Virus record (IMG/VR): IMGVR_UViG_3300020470_001015 | Location: 1 to 20,554 of that record | Length of the DNA: 20,554 nucleotides | Source: a virus | Direction: 5' to 3' (one strand) | Shown: positions 11,674 to 20,554 of the stretch, piece after piece | Numbering within the stretch: position 1 is the stretch's first letter | How the letters are laid out: each line of letters starts with the position of its first letter | Notes under the pieces: generated by a model | What the model was told of the DNA's origin: nothing | The model's database searches: none | The model's input: the letters and a program-made list of their open reading frames with translations, nothing else | Made by a program: the position numbers and the translations under genes

Positions 11674-14600
11674 ATGCCGATTACGAAGAATATTAACGTC
11701 TCTGATAGGGTCGAAAATCAGCTACCTGAGTTTATTCGTCAGGAAGACCGACAGTTGGTCAATTTCTTGTTTGAATACTATAAGTCTCAGGAGAAAACAG
11801 GTCGTCCTTACGATATACTTAATAATTTACTAAGATACCTTGATCTTGACAATTATACCTCTGATGAGTTGTCAAGTTCAACTAGTTTGCTGAACGAAAT
11901 TGGATTAGATGATAAAAAGATAGAAGTTGAGGAAATTGACGGATTCCAGCGTCAAAATGGATCCTTGATGATTGATAATGAGGTAATTTACTATGAATCT
12001 GTTACTCGTGGTCCTGATGTTATTATTACTCCTGGGATCTCTTTCCCACAGTTTAATAAGAAGAAGCAACAGCTAGAAAACCCCTTTACACTGTTCGATG
12101 GTGTTGAAAATAACTTCCAACTAAGCTTTTTAGGTACTCCAGTCGCTCCTCCTTCAGCAGAGCACCTCATTGTGATTACTTACAACACAATGTTGGTACC
12201 AAACGTAGATTACTTCATTGAAGGGTTTAATATACGTTTTGATACACCACCTAGAGATAGGACTGGTGCTGATGACTCAGAATTCACTAGATTGACATAT
12301 TTGGTTGGATATTCCGATCAAACCATCACTGTAACCGATTCTATTCCTTGGCAAGAGTGGCAAAACACAAAAGAGTATCCATTACGAGTAAATGGGTCTT
12401 CATACACTCCAACTTCGGAAATTGGACTAATAATTAACAAAAATGGTCGTTTACAAGTCCCTTATGAAGATTTTACCGTTTTCCAAGATAGAGTTATCTT
12501 CAAAAACGAGATTGGGGCTGCTGATGCCATTCATATTCGTTCTGTTGAATATATTGCTCCTTCTTACGGTTCAGGAGCAACAGCAATTGCTAAGGTTGCT
12601 AATGATGGCACAATTGGGGCATTAATCCCTAAAAATGGTGGATCTAAGTATAGATTAGATTTTGCACCTAAAGTTGCTATCACAAGTAACGATGGTAGAG
12701 CTGCAACTGCTAGATCTTTGATTGGTGGTATTAAAGACATCAATTTGATCGATGGTGGACAAGGATACAACTCATATAACCCTCCAATCCCAGTTGTTGC
12801 ACAACCAAGTGATCCTAATGGTACAGCAGCACAAATAACTCTTACAGTTAACGATACCACTGGAATGGTCGATAGTTTGACCATTACTAACAGTGGAAGT
12901 GGTTATGACTTCATTCCTGCGATTTCATTTAAGAATCCTGGTGGAGCAATCATAACTCAACCAACAATTGACAGTGAAGGTCGTGTAAACATCGATAGCA
13001 TCACTGTTTCTTCAATGGGTAGTGGATATAGCAATCCTCCCCTAGTTTATATTGATGAGGCTCCTGATGGTGGTATTAATGCCACTGCAATCTCTAAAAT
13101 CAATCAGGATGGTCAAGTTTACGAAATTCAGATTACAAACCGTGGTAGAGGGTATTTAACCCCTCCTAGGACTAAAATAATCGATCCTATCGGTGCTCAG
13201 GTTTTAGACGTTACTGTAGCATCTGGATCAGTCACAAATATCGAAATGTTGACTGGTGGACAAGGATATACCGATGCACCTTCAGTTTATATCGTAGATG
13301 ACAGAAAAGACGGATATGGGGTGCCAATTGGAGGTACTGGTGCTTTAGCACAAGCAACTATCTTCAATGGCGAAATAACAGACATTAATATCATTAATTT
13401 CGGTACTGGTTACTCAGAAGAGTCTCCACCGAAGATATACATCGCAGAACCTCGTGCAGCACGTGCATCTGTAGATGTTGGGTTTGATCAAGTTACAGGA
13501 TTCGATATTATCGAAGAAGGCGAAAGTTATGCTCCTAGTGCGTTTTTAGGATGTGCTAGAGGTGTTTCTGGTCCTGTTGCTTATGATAATCTTCATAATG
13601 AGATATATGCTGGAGAAGCAGCTCTAAGACAGTCAAATCACCCAGCTGGGTCTTATGTAACCAATTTAGACTCTTTATTCATTAAAGAAGTCTTTGATAA
13701 GTTTAGAAGGCAGTATTTGCCTACTTTGGACATTGATTTCTCCAAAGTTAACCCAGTTCAGGTAATTAAGAATATTACCGACTTCTATATCTCAAAAGGT
13801 ACTAAATTAGCAACTCAATATCTTTTCAAGATCTTATTTGGAGAAGATGTTGATCTTTACTATCCAAAAGACGAAATTATTAGTCCATCCCATGCTACTT
13901 GGGTTGTGGACACTATTCTTCGTGCAGAGTTGATAGAAGGTGATCCAAGCAACCTTATTGACTCACAAATTAACCAATATGCTGATGAAGTAGACACTAG
14001 TGTTACTGCTGCATCTGCCCTTATCGAAAATGTCATCACCATCATTGAAGGAACAGATACTATCTACGAGTTGGCGATATCTGAAGAAACCTTGGTTGGT
14101 AGTTTCATTATTCCTTATAAAACTCGTCTTGTTGAGCCTCTTTCTACAGATGGTCAGATAATCACGGTTGACAGCACAATTGGATGGCCCGAGAGAAATG
14201 GTACTATTAGAATCAATGATGAAGAGGAAGTCCAGTATAAGGAGAAGTCCCTAAACCAGTTCATCGAGTGTACTAGGTCTAAGAATGGAATCGTTGAAGA
14301 TTGGGATCCTGGTACTATAGTCCAGTCGGATATCTATGTTTACGTTAATAGAGGTACCTCAGAAGAATGTAAGTTAAGAGTGTTAGGTATCGCTGAAGCA
14401 GGTACAACAGTTCTTAATGATACTGGGTCATATTATCTTCAAGGAGATAAACTAAAGGTAGCAAACCTTGGATCTACTGCTGAAGAGTTAAGACTTCAAT
14501 CTTGGTTATATAACGTCAAGAAACTGATTCAGGTCACTAGTATTAATCCTGGTGGTGTTAATAACCAGACTGCTACTGTAGTCTGCGACAACCCTCATGG

Positions 14601-17600
14601 TCTACTGGTATCTGACCAAGTTACAATATACGGTGCTAACCCTGTTGTATACAACGGCACATTCACTGTCACATCAAGAATTGACCAGTTTACATTCTCA
14701 TATCAAATAGCAGTACCAACAGAGATAGTGCCTGGTGGTAATATCCTGTTATCAGTTGACCTCAACAGAGGTAAATCTGATATTAACTCCATTAATAAGG
14801 TTGTTAGTGAATTTACTACTAATATACAGAATGCATTCTTCAACGATAGCTATGTTTATGTTGCTGCTTCTGGTCTACCCAATTATAAGATTGGTCCTTT
14901 CACTGGGTCTGCTCTCATCCCAGGAAACCAAAGGAAACTCTTAAGATTCCCCAGAACAGTCCAGACAATCTCAGAACGTAAGACAGTTGATCCAGGAACA
15001 CCTATTGGTGCTTGGATTAATGGTGTTTCTATATGGTCTTACAAATCTAGAGAATTTGTCCAATATGGTCCTTTAACATCTATCACTGTAACTAATTCAG
15101 GTGTTAACTATGATGCTGGTGCTAAACCTAATGTAGAGATTACAGGTGGTGGTGGATCAGGTGCTACTGCTGAAGTTGTAGTTAATGGTAGTCTAGACTC
15201 CTTTGAAGTAACTGAAGGGGGATCTGGATATACATTTTCACCATTAGTTTCTATTGTTGGTGGTAATGGTAGCGGTGCTACTGCACAGGCAGTTATTACT
15301 GGTGGTAGAGTAACAAGAATTCTAGTAGAGCAACCAGGTAAAGATTATACTACACAACCTTTAGTATCCATCACAGGTGGTGGCGGTAGTGGGGCTACTG
15401 CAACTGCTAACGTTAGAGGTACTATTCAGAGTGTTAACGTAACAAACTTTGGTAGTGGTTATACTTCACTTCCTTCTATTAAGGTTAACTCTGGTGAAGG
15501 TGCTCTAGCACAACCAATCGTTATTAATGGCAGAATAGTTTCTATCGCTATTATTAACTCTGGTGAATCATATACAACTGCACCTACTGTAATCATTAAT
15601 GGTGATGGTTTCGGTGCTATTGCTAAAGCAACTATTGGCACGATTGGAGAAGACAAAGGTCGTGTATTAGGAATAACTATCACCAACAAGGGTATTGGGT
15701 ATACACAAGGTTTAACCACCGTTAGACTCGAAGCAGTGGGTCAATTAGCGACCTTTACACCTACTGTGTATCAGTGGAATAAGAACCTTGAATATGATCT
15801 TGACACTAAATTTGATAATGCAAGAGGTTATGTATTCACTGGATATAACAACCAGTTTGGTGGTGAATATGCTCACCTATCAGATCCTAAGGAATTGAGA
15901 TATGTTGTTGGTGACAACGTATTCCTAGATCCTGTAACACAGACATTTAAAGAATTAGAATCTAACTTCCAACACTCACCTATTATTGGTTGGGCGTTTG
16001 ATGGTAACCCAATATATGGTCCTTATGGATACATTGATCCTACTGATGCAAATAGTGGTATCAGAAGGATGCGTACTTCCTTTAAATTAAAGACAAACGT
16101 TGTATATGATGAGATAACCAATCCTGACCCTGCTAGGGTAGATGGTCCTCCTATTTCAACATACCCTGCTGGTACCTTTGTAGATGACTATTACTACGAT
16201 TTCCAGTCTGGTGACCTAGACAACTATAATGGTCGTTTCTGTAAGACACCAGAGTATCCAGATGGCACATATGCTTACTTTGTAACTATTGATGCTAGTG
16301 AAGCAGGTCTTCCAGAGTATCCATACATTTGTGGTCCTCAATTTAACTCACTTCCAGATGATTGGAACTTCTCTCAGATAGCAACACAGGAGAATATTCC
16401 TGATGGTGTTGTCCGTTATAGAGATCCATATACTGATGTTGATATCGATGTAGATCGTCAACCAAACCAAGAGGCAGATGTCTTTACTACTGAGATTGAA
16501 GGTTATCCTATTATCTTTGAAATACAAGACTCTAACAATGATGGTTTGATTGATGCTAATGAGCAACAAGAAGTATTAGAGATGTCTGAAGAGGCAACTC
16601 TACAGATATATGATTATTTCCCAAGGGTCTCTGCTGAGTCTAGGGTTGATATTGAAGTTGAGACAACTACTCAATTTGAGAATGCTCAGATAGATGGATT
16701 CGTTGTTGAGAACCCAGGTGAGTCTTATCAGGTCAATGATACCGTATTCTTCGATAATGAAGGTACTGGTGGATTTGGTGCATCTGCTCTTATTGAATCT
16801 GTACAAGGTCAAAGAATTATTGGTTATCAGAAAGAGATAATTGGTGACCGTCCTTACGGTGTAATTACCACTGCTGAAGGTCATGAATTAAGACAGCAAG
16901 ACGAAATCATTGTAAATTCTCGTCCTGTAATTGATAACACCAATAAGATCTTTAAAGTTAAGGTTGTTGCTGGTGTTGAAAGAATTAATATTACTCAAGC
17001 AGGTACTGGATATAATCTTGATATTCCACCTACATTTGAGTTAATTACTGCTTCTGGACAAGATGCTGAGTTATCTCTTGTATTAGAAGGGACTGGTCAG
17101 ATTAATGATGTTAATATCATTAACTCTGGTAATGGATACGATGCTGATAATCCTCCACAGATCAGAGTATCACATCCACAACAATTTAAGAAAACTCGTT
17201 ATTGGTTAACTGAATATAAGGAAGCTACTGGTCAAGTTACTATACATCACTCAATAACTACTGCACAACGTTATACTTACATTTGTGGTAGTGTCCTTGA
17301 ACCAGATGGAGATCAGTCAGCAATTCTTGCTAAGTTTGATGACTTAGGCCAACTTATATGGGAGAGAGATTTAATCCCTACTAATGGAGGCACTAAGAAG
17401 GCAGAATTCGTCAAGATGCATATTGACGATACTCCTGAGAATGACCTCATATATGTTGTTGGTCAAAGCTATGATCCTAACAATTCACAGTATAATCCTG
17501 ATGTTTGGTTAGGTAAGTATGAATCTGGATTTAATAATGCAAATGCACCTGATGGTGTCTTACTATGGCAGAAGTCAATTGCAGGTATCTCAGGTCTTTC

Positions 17601-20554
17601 TAGAAGGGACTGGGTAACAGATTTAGACCTAGACCAAGATGGTCGTATTTACCTTTGTGGTTATACTGATAGTAACTCACCTGATCCTAACGATATGTGG
17701 GTTATTCAGTGTAGCATTGATGGTGATCTTGTAGAAAAACGTAAACTTGCTTCTGCTGATGATTCAGAAGAGATGCACCAAATTAAGTGGATCTCAAATG
17801 ACAGATTCATGTTTGTTGGTGTAAATGACCAAAATGATGACTGTATCTTTGGTGTATTCTTCTATGATGGTGCAAACATTGAAATTGACTGGATTAGACA
17901 GATTCCTACCGTTGGTGGATATGTAAGAGACCCAAGATTCATTATTGACAATTATGACGATGTTATCCTGATTTGGAACGTTTATAACTCTGCTACATCC
18001 AAATGGGAGAAAATACAGATTAATAAGTTCCCAGTTGCAACTGCTAACACTGCATGGACTTGGAGTAAGACAGTTACAGTTTCTGGTAACGTAGATTCCA
18101 TCAAACACGCTGGAATCAGTTTAGACGTGTTTGGTAACTATACATTAGTTACTGATGTTATAGAATCTCAAAATCAAAGATATTCAGTAATTCATTATCT
18201 CAAGTATGATGGTAGTGTAATTAAAGAGACTAAAGTTGATGATACTGCTGAAATTGGATTCCAGACTAAGTGGCATACAGTTGATAACTCTGGAGACTGC
18301 ATTCTTGCTGTAGATAGACAACAATCAGATCAACTAGCAGCATATCGCTTTAATGATGATACTGATAGAGATTATGACTTTACTAAGCAAGATCTCGCAA
18401 CAATGACATTCCATACTACTGCGAATGCTTGGATTGACACATCTATTCAGAAGTTTGGTGCTGGATCACTTAAGTTAAGTGGTATCTGCCCTATTAAACT
18501 TCCTGGGTTAAATCTTTCTACTAAAGAGTGGAGTTATAGAGCATGGTTCTCTTTAGCAACTGCTCAACATACTGCACAGAATACCAAACCAATATTCTTT
18601 GATGTAACTCCTATTGCAGGTGATAGCATTCAAGTAGAATTGGATGGTGATAGCACAAGTGGTAACTTTGAGAAATTCGTTATTTACGTTAATTCAACAG
18701 AAGTTGCTTCATCTGCTGTTGCTACTAACTGGACTACATTTGGTGGTGCTGCATGGTGCCATGTAACATTCCAGAAGAGAGAAGAGTCTCTTGGATTGTA
18801 TCAGTATGAAGTATTCTTAAATGGAAACTTAGTTTGTAACTATCAAAGCACTTCAGATATTAATGTTGCTGATGTAACTCTTGCTGGTAAGTATTCTGGT
18901 CCTGTAAGTGGTAATTCATTCATTGGATGGATTGATGACTTTGTAGTAGATGATGTTGCTCCATACAATACTGCATATCAACTACCAACAGAAGAGATTC
19001 CTGTTACTACAAGTAATTCAGATTCTGCCTTAATCAAGTTTGATAGACTCCATGATAAGAGAGCATCTTATACTCTTACTGGATTAGATAAGTGGTCAAC
19101 TATAGAGTTTAGTGATATTGAAACTGCTACCACTTGGGCTGATCTAAACATATCTGCATTTAGTCCTTGGGAATTAGGTGCTGGTGGTCTTCAGATCTTG
19201 GATATGTCACAGGTTGCTGCAACCTTTATACCTGGAACATATACCTTTACTACAACTAAGTCTGAGTATGCAACTAAGACTTCTACAGTTCCATCACCAT
19301 TAGGTAAGACATTACAGATTAGTGCTGATGTAATTAGTAAGTTCTATATCCGTGATGCTCTATATCAGAAGATTGATAATGTCCTTGAGTTTACATTTAA
19401 TCAAGATATTAAATTAACTAAGGGTGCTATCATACAGCAATTCAATAGTGCTGGAGTTACTCAAGCATACGGCACAATTGTAAAGGTACCTGAGGGCACT
19501 TTACTTAATCCTGGATACGGTAATAAGTATCAGATTGGTAAGATGTATGGTACATTCAACGATGATGATCGCTTTAGAACTGATGTTGCTGATGTAAACC
19601 AAATAGAAGGTCAATATTTCAATATTGATGAACCAGAAAATCCTTGGCAAGCTGCTACAGTATATGCTCAGGGAGATAGAGTATACAGCGATAAGAAAAT
19701 CTATGAAGCACTAGGTGCTGGTACATCAGGTACAATTCAACCTACTCATACTGCTGGTCAAGCAAGTGATGGAGTAATTAACTGGGTATTCATAGATGAT
19801 GCAGGTAAGTTTACATTAGATTTAACTACTCATCCATATCCAATGCCACAATATCAAGGCAGTGATATGCTTGAGTGGGATGAAGGTTTATTGTATGTTG
19901 TTGGACAACGTGTAAGACATAAGTTAAATGTATATGAGGTAGCAAGTGGTGGTGCTGGTGTATCTGGTACAACTGCTCCTGTCCATACTACTGGTGATGC
20001 TTCAGATGGTAGTGTAACTTGGACATTTGTATCAACATCTGAGCCTATTAGTGATTATGCTAGAAACCTAGGATATGACTTAGGTAACAACTATACAGTA
20101 CAGATTATAGAGATCCATCCTGGTTCACTATACATTCCAGAAGACGTTATCAGTGTTAACTCTGGTAATATAACTGTTGCTGAAGATGAGAAGAGTGTAG
20201 TTATAGGTGGATTAGCATCTGTTAAGAAGATTCGTGTTACAGCACGTTTAGAGAAGGATATTATTAGGACTGCAACTAATCGCACCAAGTATGTCTATTG
20301 CACATCAAATAGTGCTCATAACTTTACTGCTGGTAGTATTATCTTTACTGAAGGATTCCAAGGCACTCAGTTTAATGGATCATTCTTTATTGATCAGGTA
20401 ATTGGATCTAGAGAGTATACATTCGGTATTAGAGATACTGCTGTAAGTGACCCAGCATTTAACAATAACGCTATCAATAGTGTTAACATATATGCGAAGC
20501 ACCCAACCCTAGAGTTTACTAGAAATCATCAGTATGTCTTTGATGTATCTGATA
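11674..20554 (+). CDS. Giant multidomain tail/baseplate structural protein (3' end outside window)
   Basis: The frame stays open from the ATG 5 nt after gp6 to the window end: at least 2960 codons. Residues 18-60 (NQLPEFIRQEDRQLVNFLFE onward) and about 665-745 (NITDFYISKGTKLATQYLF, then EDVDLYYPKD) match a phage structural family with a 'PEF ... SKGTE ... FGE-v--YYP' signature. Between them (about 350-625) lie GGxGY beta repeats; a second array spans about 1134-1350 and a few more lie at about 1670-1836. A YHYH domain (about 1432-1555, HSPIIGWAFDGNPIYGPYGY) follows the second array. Further on are an EF-hand-like loop (1619-1630), propeller-like repeats (about 1866-2226), a LamG-like jelly roll (about 2235-2431) and two carbohydrate-binding-like repeats (about 2658-2710 and 2735-2791). 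The place after gp6 suggests it takes the role of the T4 gp7-type wedge or peripheral fibres and contacts the host surface; that role is inference. Confidence 0.85.
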   Translation, partial: MPITKNINVSDRVENQLPEFIRQEDRQLVNFLFEYYKSQEKTGRPYDILNNLLRYLDLDNYTSDELSSSTSLLNEIGLDDKKIEVEEIDGFQRQNGSLMIDNEVIYYESVTRGPDVIITPGISFPQFNKKKQQLENPFTLFDGVENNFQLSFLGTPVAPPSAEHLIVITYNTMLVPNVDYFIEGFNIRFDTPPRDRTGADDSEFTRLTYLVGYSDQTITVTDSIPWQEWQNTKEYPLRVNGSSYTPTSEIGLIINKNGRLQVPYEDFTVFQDRVIFKNEIGAADAIHIRSVEYIAPSYGSGATAIAKVANDGTIGALIPKNGGSKYRLDFAPKVAITSNDGRAATARSLIGGIKDINLIDGGQGYNSYNPPIPVVAQPSDPNGTAAQITLTVNDTTGMVDSLTITNSGSGYDFIPAISFKNPGGAIITQPTIDSEGRVNIDSITVSSMGSGYSNPPLVYIDEAPDGGINATAISKINQDGQVYEIQITNRGRGYLTPPRTKIIDPIGAQVLDVTVASGSVTNIEMLTGGQGYTDAPSVYIVDDRKDGYGVPIGGTGALAQATIFNGEITDINIINFGTGYSEESPPKIYIAEPRAARASVDVGFDQVTGFDIIEEGESYAPSAFLGCARGVSGPVAYDNLHNEIYAGEAALRQSNHPAGSYVTNLDSLFIKEVFDKFRRQYLPTLDIDFSKVNPVQVIKNITDFYISKGTKLATQYLFKILFGEDVDLYYPKDEIISPSHATWVVDTILRAELIEGDPSNLIDSQINQYADEVDTSVTAASALIENVITIIEGTDTIYELAISEETLVGSFIIPYKTRLVEPLSTDGQIITVDSTIGWPERNGTIRINDEEEVQYKEKSLNQFIECTRSKNGIVEDWDPGTIVQSDIYVYVNRGTSEECKLRVLGIAEAGTTVLNDTGSYYLQGDKLKVANLGSTAEELRLQSWLYNVKKLIQVTSINPGGVNNQTATVVCDNPHGLLVSDQVTIYGANPVVYNGTFTVTSRIDQFTFSYQIAVPTEIVPGGNILLSVDLNRGKSDINSINKVVSEFTTNIQNAFFNDSYVYVAASGLPNYKIGPFTGSALIPGNQRKLLRFPRTVQTISERKTVDPGTPIGAWINGVSIWSYKSREFVQYGPLTSITVTNSGVNYDAGAKPNVEITGGGGSGATAEVVVNGSLDSFEVTEGGSGYTFSPLVSIVGGNGSGATAQAVITGGRVTRILVEQPGKDYTTQPLVSITGGGGSGATATANVRGTIQSVNVTNFGSGYTSLPSIKVNSGEGALAQPIVINGRIVSIAIINSGESYTTAPTVIINGDGFGAIAKATIGTIGEDKGRVLGITITNKGIGYTQGLTTVRLEAVGQLATFTPTVYQWNKNLEYDLDTKFDNARGYVFTGYNNQFGGEYAHLSDPKELRYVVGDNVFLDPVTQTFKELESNFQHSPIIGWAFDGNPIYGPYGYIDPTDANSGIRRMRTSFKLKTNVVYDEITNPDPARVDGPPISTYPAGTFVDDYYYDFQSGDLDNYNGRFCKTPEYPDGTYAYFVTIDASEAGLPEYPYICGPQFNSLPDDWNFSQIATQENIPDGVVRYRDPYTDVDIDVDRQPNQEADVFTTEIEGYPIIFEIQDSNNDGLIDANEQQEVLEMSEEATLQIYDYFPRVSAESRVDIEVETTTQFENAQIDGFVVENPGESYQVNDTVFFDNEGTGGFGASALIESVQGQRIIGYQKEIIGDRPYGVITTAEGHELRQQDEIIVNSRPVIDNTNKIFKVKVVAGVERINITQAGTGYNLDIPPTFELITASGQDAELSLVLEGTGQINDVNIINSGNGYDADNPPQIRVSHPQQFKKTRYWLTEYKEATGQVTIHHSITTAQRYTYICGSVLEPDGDQSAILAKFDDLGQLIWERDLIPTNGGTKKAEFVKMHIDDTPENDLIYVVGQSYDPNNSQYNPDVWLGKYESGFNNANAPDGVLLWQKSIAGISGLSRRDWVTDLDLDQDGRIYLCGYTDSNSPDPNDMWVIQCSIDGDLVEKRKLASADDSEEMHQIKWISNDRFMFVGVNDQNDDCIFGVFFYDGANIEIDWIRQIPTVGGYVRDPRFIIDNYDDVILIWNVYNSATSKWEKIQINKFPVATANTAWTWSKTVTVSGNVDSIKHAGISLDVFGNYTLVTDVIESQNQRYSVIHYLKYDGSVIKETKVDDTAEIGFQTKWHTVDNSGDCILAVDRQQSDQLAAYRFNDDTDRDYDFTKQDLATMTFHTTANAWIDTSIQKFGAGSLKLSGICPIKLPGLNLSTKEWSYRAWFSLATAQHTAQNTKPIFFDVTPIAGDSIQVELDGDSTSGNFEKFVIYVNSTEVASSAVATNWTTFGGAAWCHVTFQKREESLGLYQYEVFLNGNLVCNYQSTSDINVADVTLAGKYSGPVSGNSFIGWIDDFVVDDVAPYNTAYQLPTEEIPVTTSNSDSALIKFDRLHDKRASYTLTGLDKWSTIEFSDIETATTWADLNISAFSPWELGAGGLQILDMSQVAATFIPGTYTFTTTKSEYATKTSTVPSPLGKTLQISADVISKFYIRDALYQKIDNVLEFTFNQDIKLTKGAIIQQFNSAGVTQAYGTIVKVPEGTLLNPGYGNKYQIGKMYGTFNDDDRFRTDVADVNQIEGQYFNIDEPENPWQAATVYAQGDRVYSDKKIYEALGAGTSGTIQPTHTAGQASDGVINWVFIDDAGKFTLDLTTHPYPMPQYQGSDMLEWDEGLLYVVGQRVRHKLNVYEVASGGAGVSGTTAPVHTTGDASDGSVTWTFVSTSEPISDYARNLGYDLGNNYTVQIIEIHPGSLYIPEDVISVNSGNITVAEDEKSVVIGGLASVKKIRVTARLEKDIIRTATNRTKYVYCTSNSAHNFTAGSIIFTEGFQGTQFNGSFFIDQVIGSREYTFGIRDTAVSDPAFNNNAINSVNIYAKHPTLEFTRNHQYVFDVSD
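12721..13548 (+). repeat. First array of GGxGY beta repeats (coding)
   Basis: About seven units of roughly 38-45 codons, each with a G-x-G-Y turn followed by P-x-V-x-I: GGQGY, SGSGY, MGSGY, RGRGY, GGQGY, FGTGY and EGESY in order. They separate the N-terminal PEF block from the SKGTK block of the giant protein. The repeats are diverged at DNA level. Confidence 0.7.
15061..15720 (+). repeat. Second array of GGxGY / GGGGSGATA repeats (coding)
   Basis: Units of 37-39 codons with markers at 15142, 15256, 15373, 15487 and 15598 (spacing 111-117 nt). The core is ITGGGGSGATA then 'nG-i--i-v-n-GsGYt--P-v-I'. At DNA level the GGTGGTGG and GGTGCTACTGC blocks are well preserved, so this array is younger or more homogenised than the first. 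Confidence 0.75.
15967..16338 (+). other. YHYH domain within the giant protein
   Basis: The segment has HSPIIGWAFDGNPIYGPYGY, a middle DDYYYD, then LDNYNGRFCKTPEYPDGTYA and a final YPYICGP. These are the hallmarks of the YHYH domain. Its biochemical role is not known to me; it occurs in secreted and surface proteins of marine bacteria and in some cyanophage structural proteins. Confidence 0.75.
19645..20046 (+). repeat. Two carbohydrate-binding-like repeats (coding)
   Basis: Two units, W-x-x-x-x-x-Y-x-x-G-x-R-V then Y-E-(A/V) and P-(T/V)-H-T with DG and W, begin at Trp codons 19645 and 19876. Similar short modules are frequent in phage tail fibres and resemble small chitin-binding (CBM5/12-like) folds. 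They are probably surface-exposed. Confidence 0.55.

Noticed and set aside
12564-12884. 106-codon minus-strand frame and similar minus frames to 20288
   Set aside because: They are antisense shadows of the Gly/Ala/Thr-rich repeats of the giant gene.

Overview
The window looks like part of an AT-rich genome of a T4-like marine myovirus, most likely a cyanophage infecting Synechococcus or Prochlorococcus. The evidence is the baseplate pair gp25 and gp6, a T4-type late promoter (TATAAATA) just upstream of them, a PAAR-type spike tip, a 45-residue basic protein I recognise from cyanomyoviruses, and tightly packed genes all on the + strand. A T4-like phage of another marine bacterium, such as a pelagiphage, is the main alternative. 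No tRNA, CRISPR, transposon or minus-strand gene was found.

Positions 1-2894 hold a run of very small genes (38 to about 112 codons). They touch or overlap (ATGA, TAAATG), and three have strong Shine-Dalgarno sites with the same 9-nt spacing. They resemble the small, mostly uncharacterised genes expressed early in cyanophage infection. Positions 2200-3085 are less coding-dense. They contain a perfect-consensus sigma70 promoter (TTGACA, 17 nt, TATAAT), three perfect TTTTCCACA nonamers that match the DnaA box described for cyanobacteria, several inverted repeats, and an AT-rich block with repeated GCACTA motifs and hairpins. This is the most unusual non-coding stretch and could be an origin-like or regulatory switch region.

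Positions 3086-8970 form a tail accessory module. It contains an NlpC/P60-type cell-wall peptidase, an AbrB/MazE-like small protein followed by a possible 22-residue hydrophobic peptide, a coiled-coil protein, a 1376-residue structural protein with DUF5648-like lectin repeats, a PAAR-like spike tip and a small basic protein. The coiled-coil, structural and PAAR genes are linked by one-base stop/start overlaps (TAGTG, TAATG).

Positions 8982-20554 are a late baseplate operon: late promoter, a possible 59-codon leader ORF, gp25, gp6 and a giant ORF that runs off the window after at least 2960 codons. The giant protein starts like a baseplate or tail structural protein. It then carries arrays of GGxGY beta repeats, a YHYH domain, an EF-hand-like loop, a beta-propeller-like region, a LamG-like jelly roll and two carbohydrate-binding-like repeats. 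Together the late genes would build the baseplate wedge, cap and arm the tail tip, and supply a large surface for host binding.
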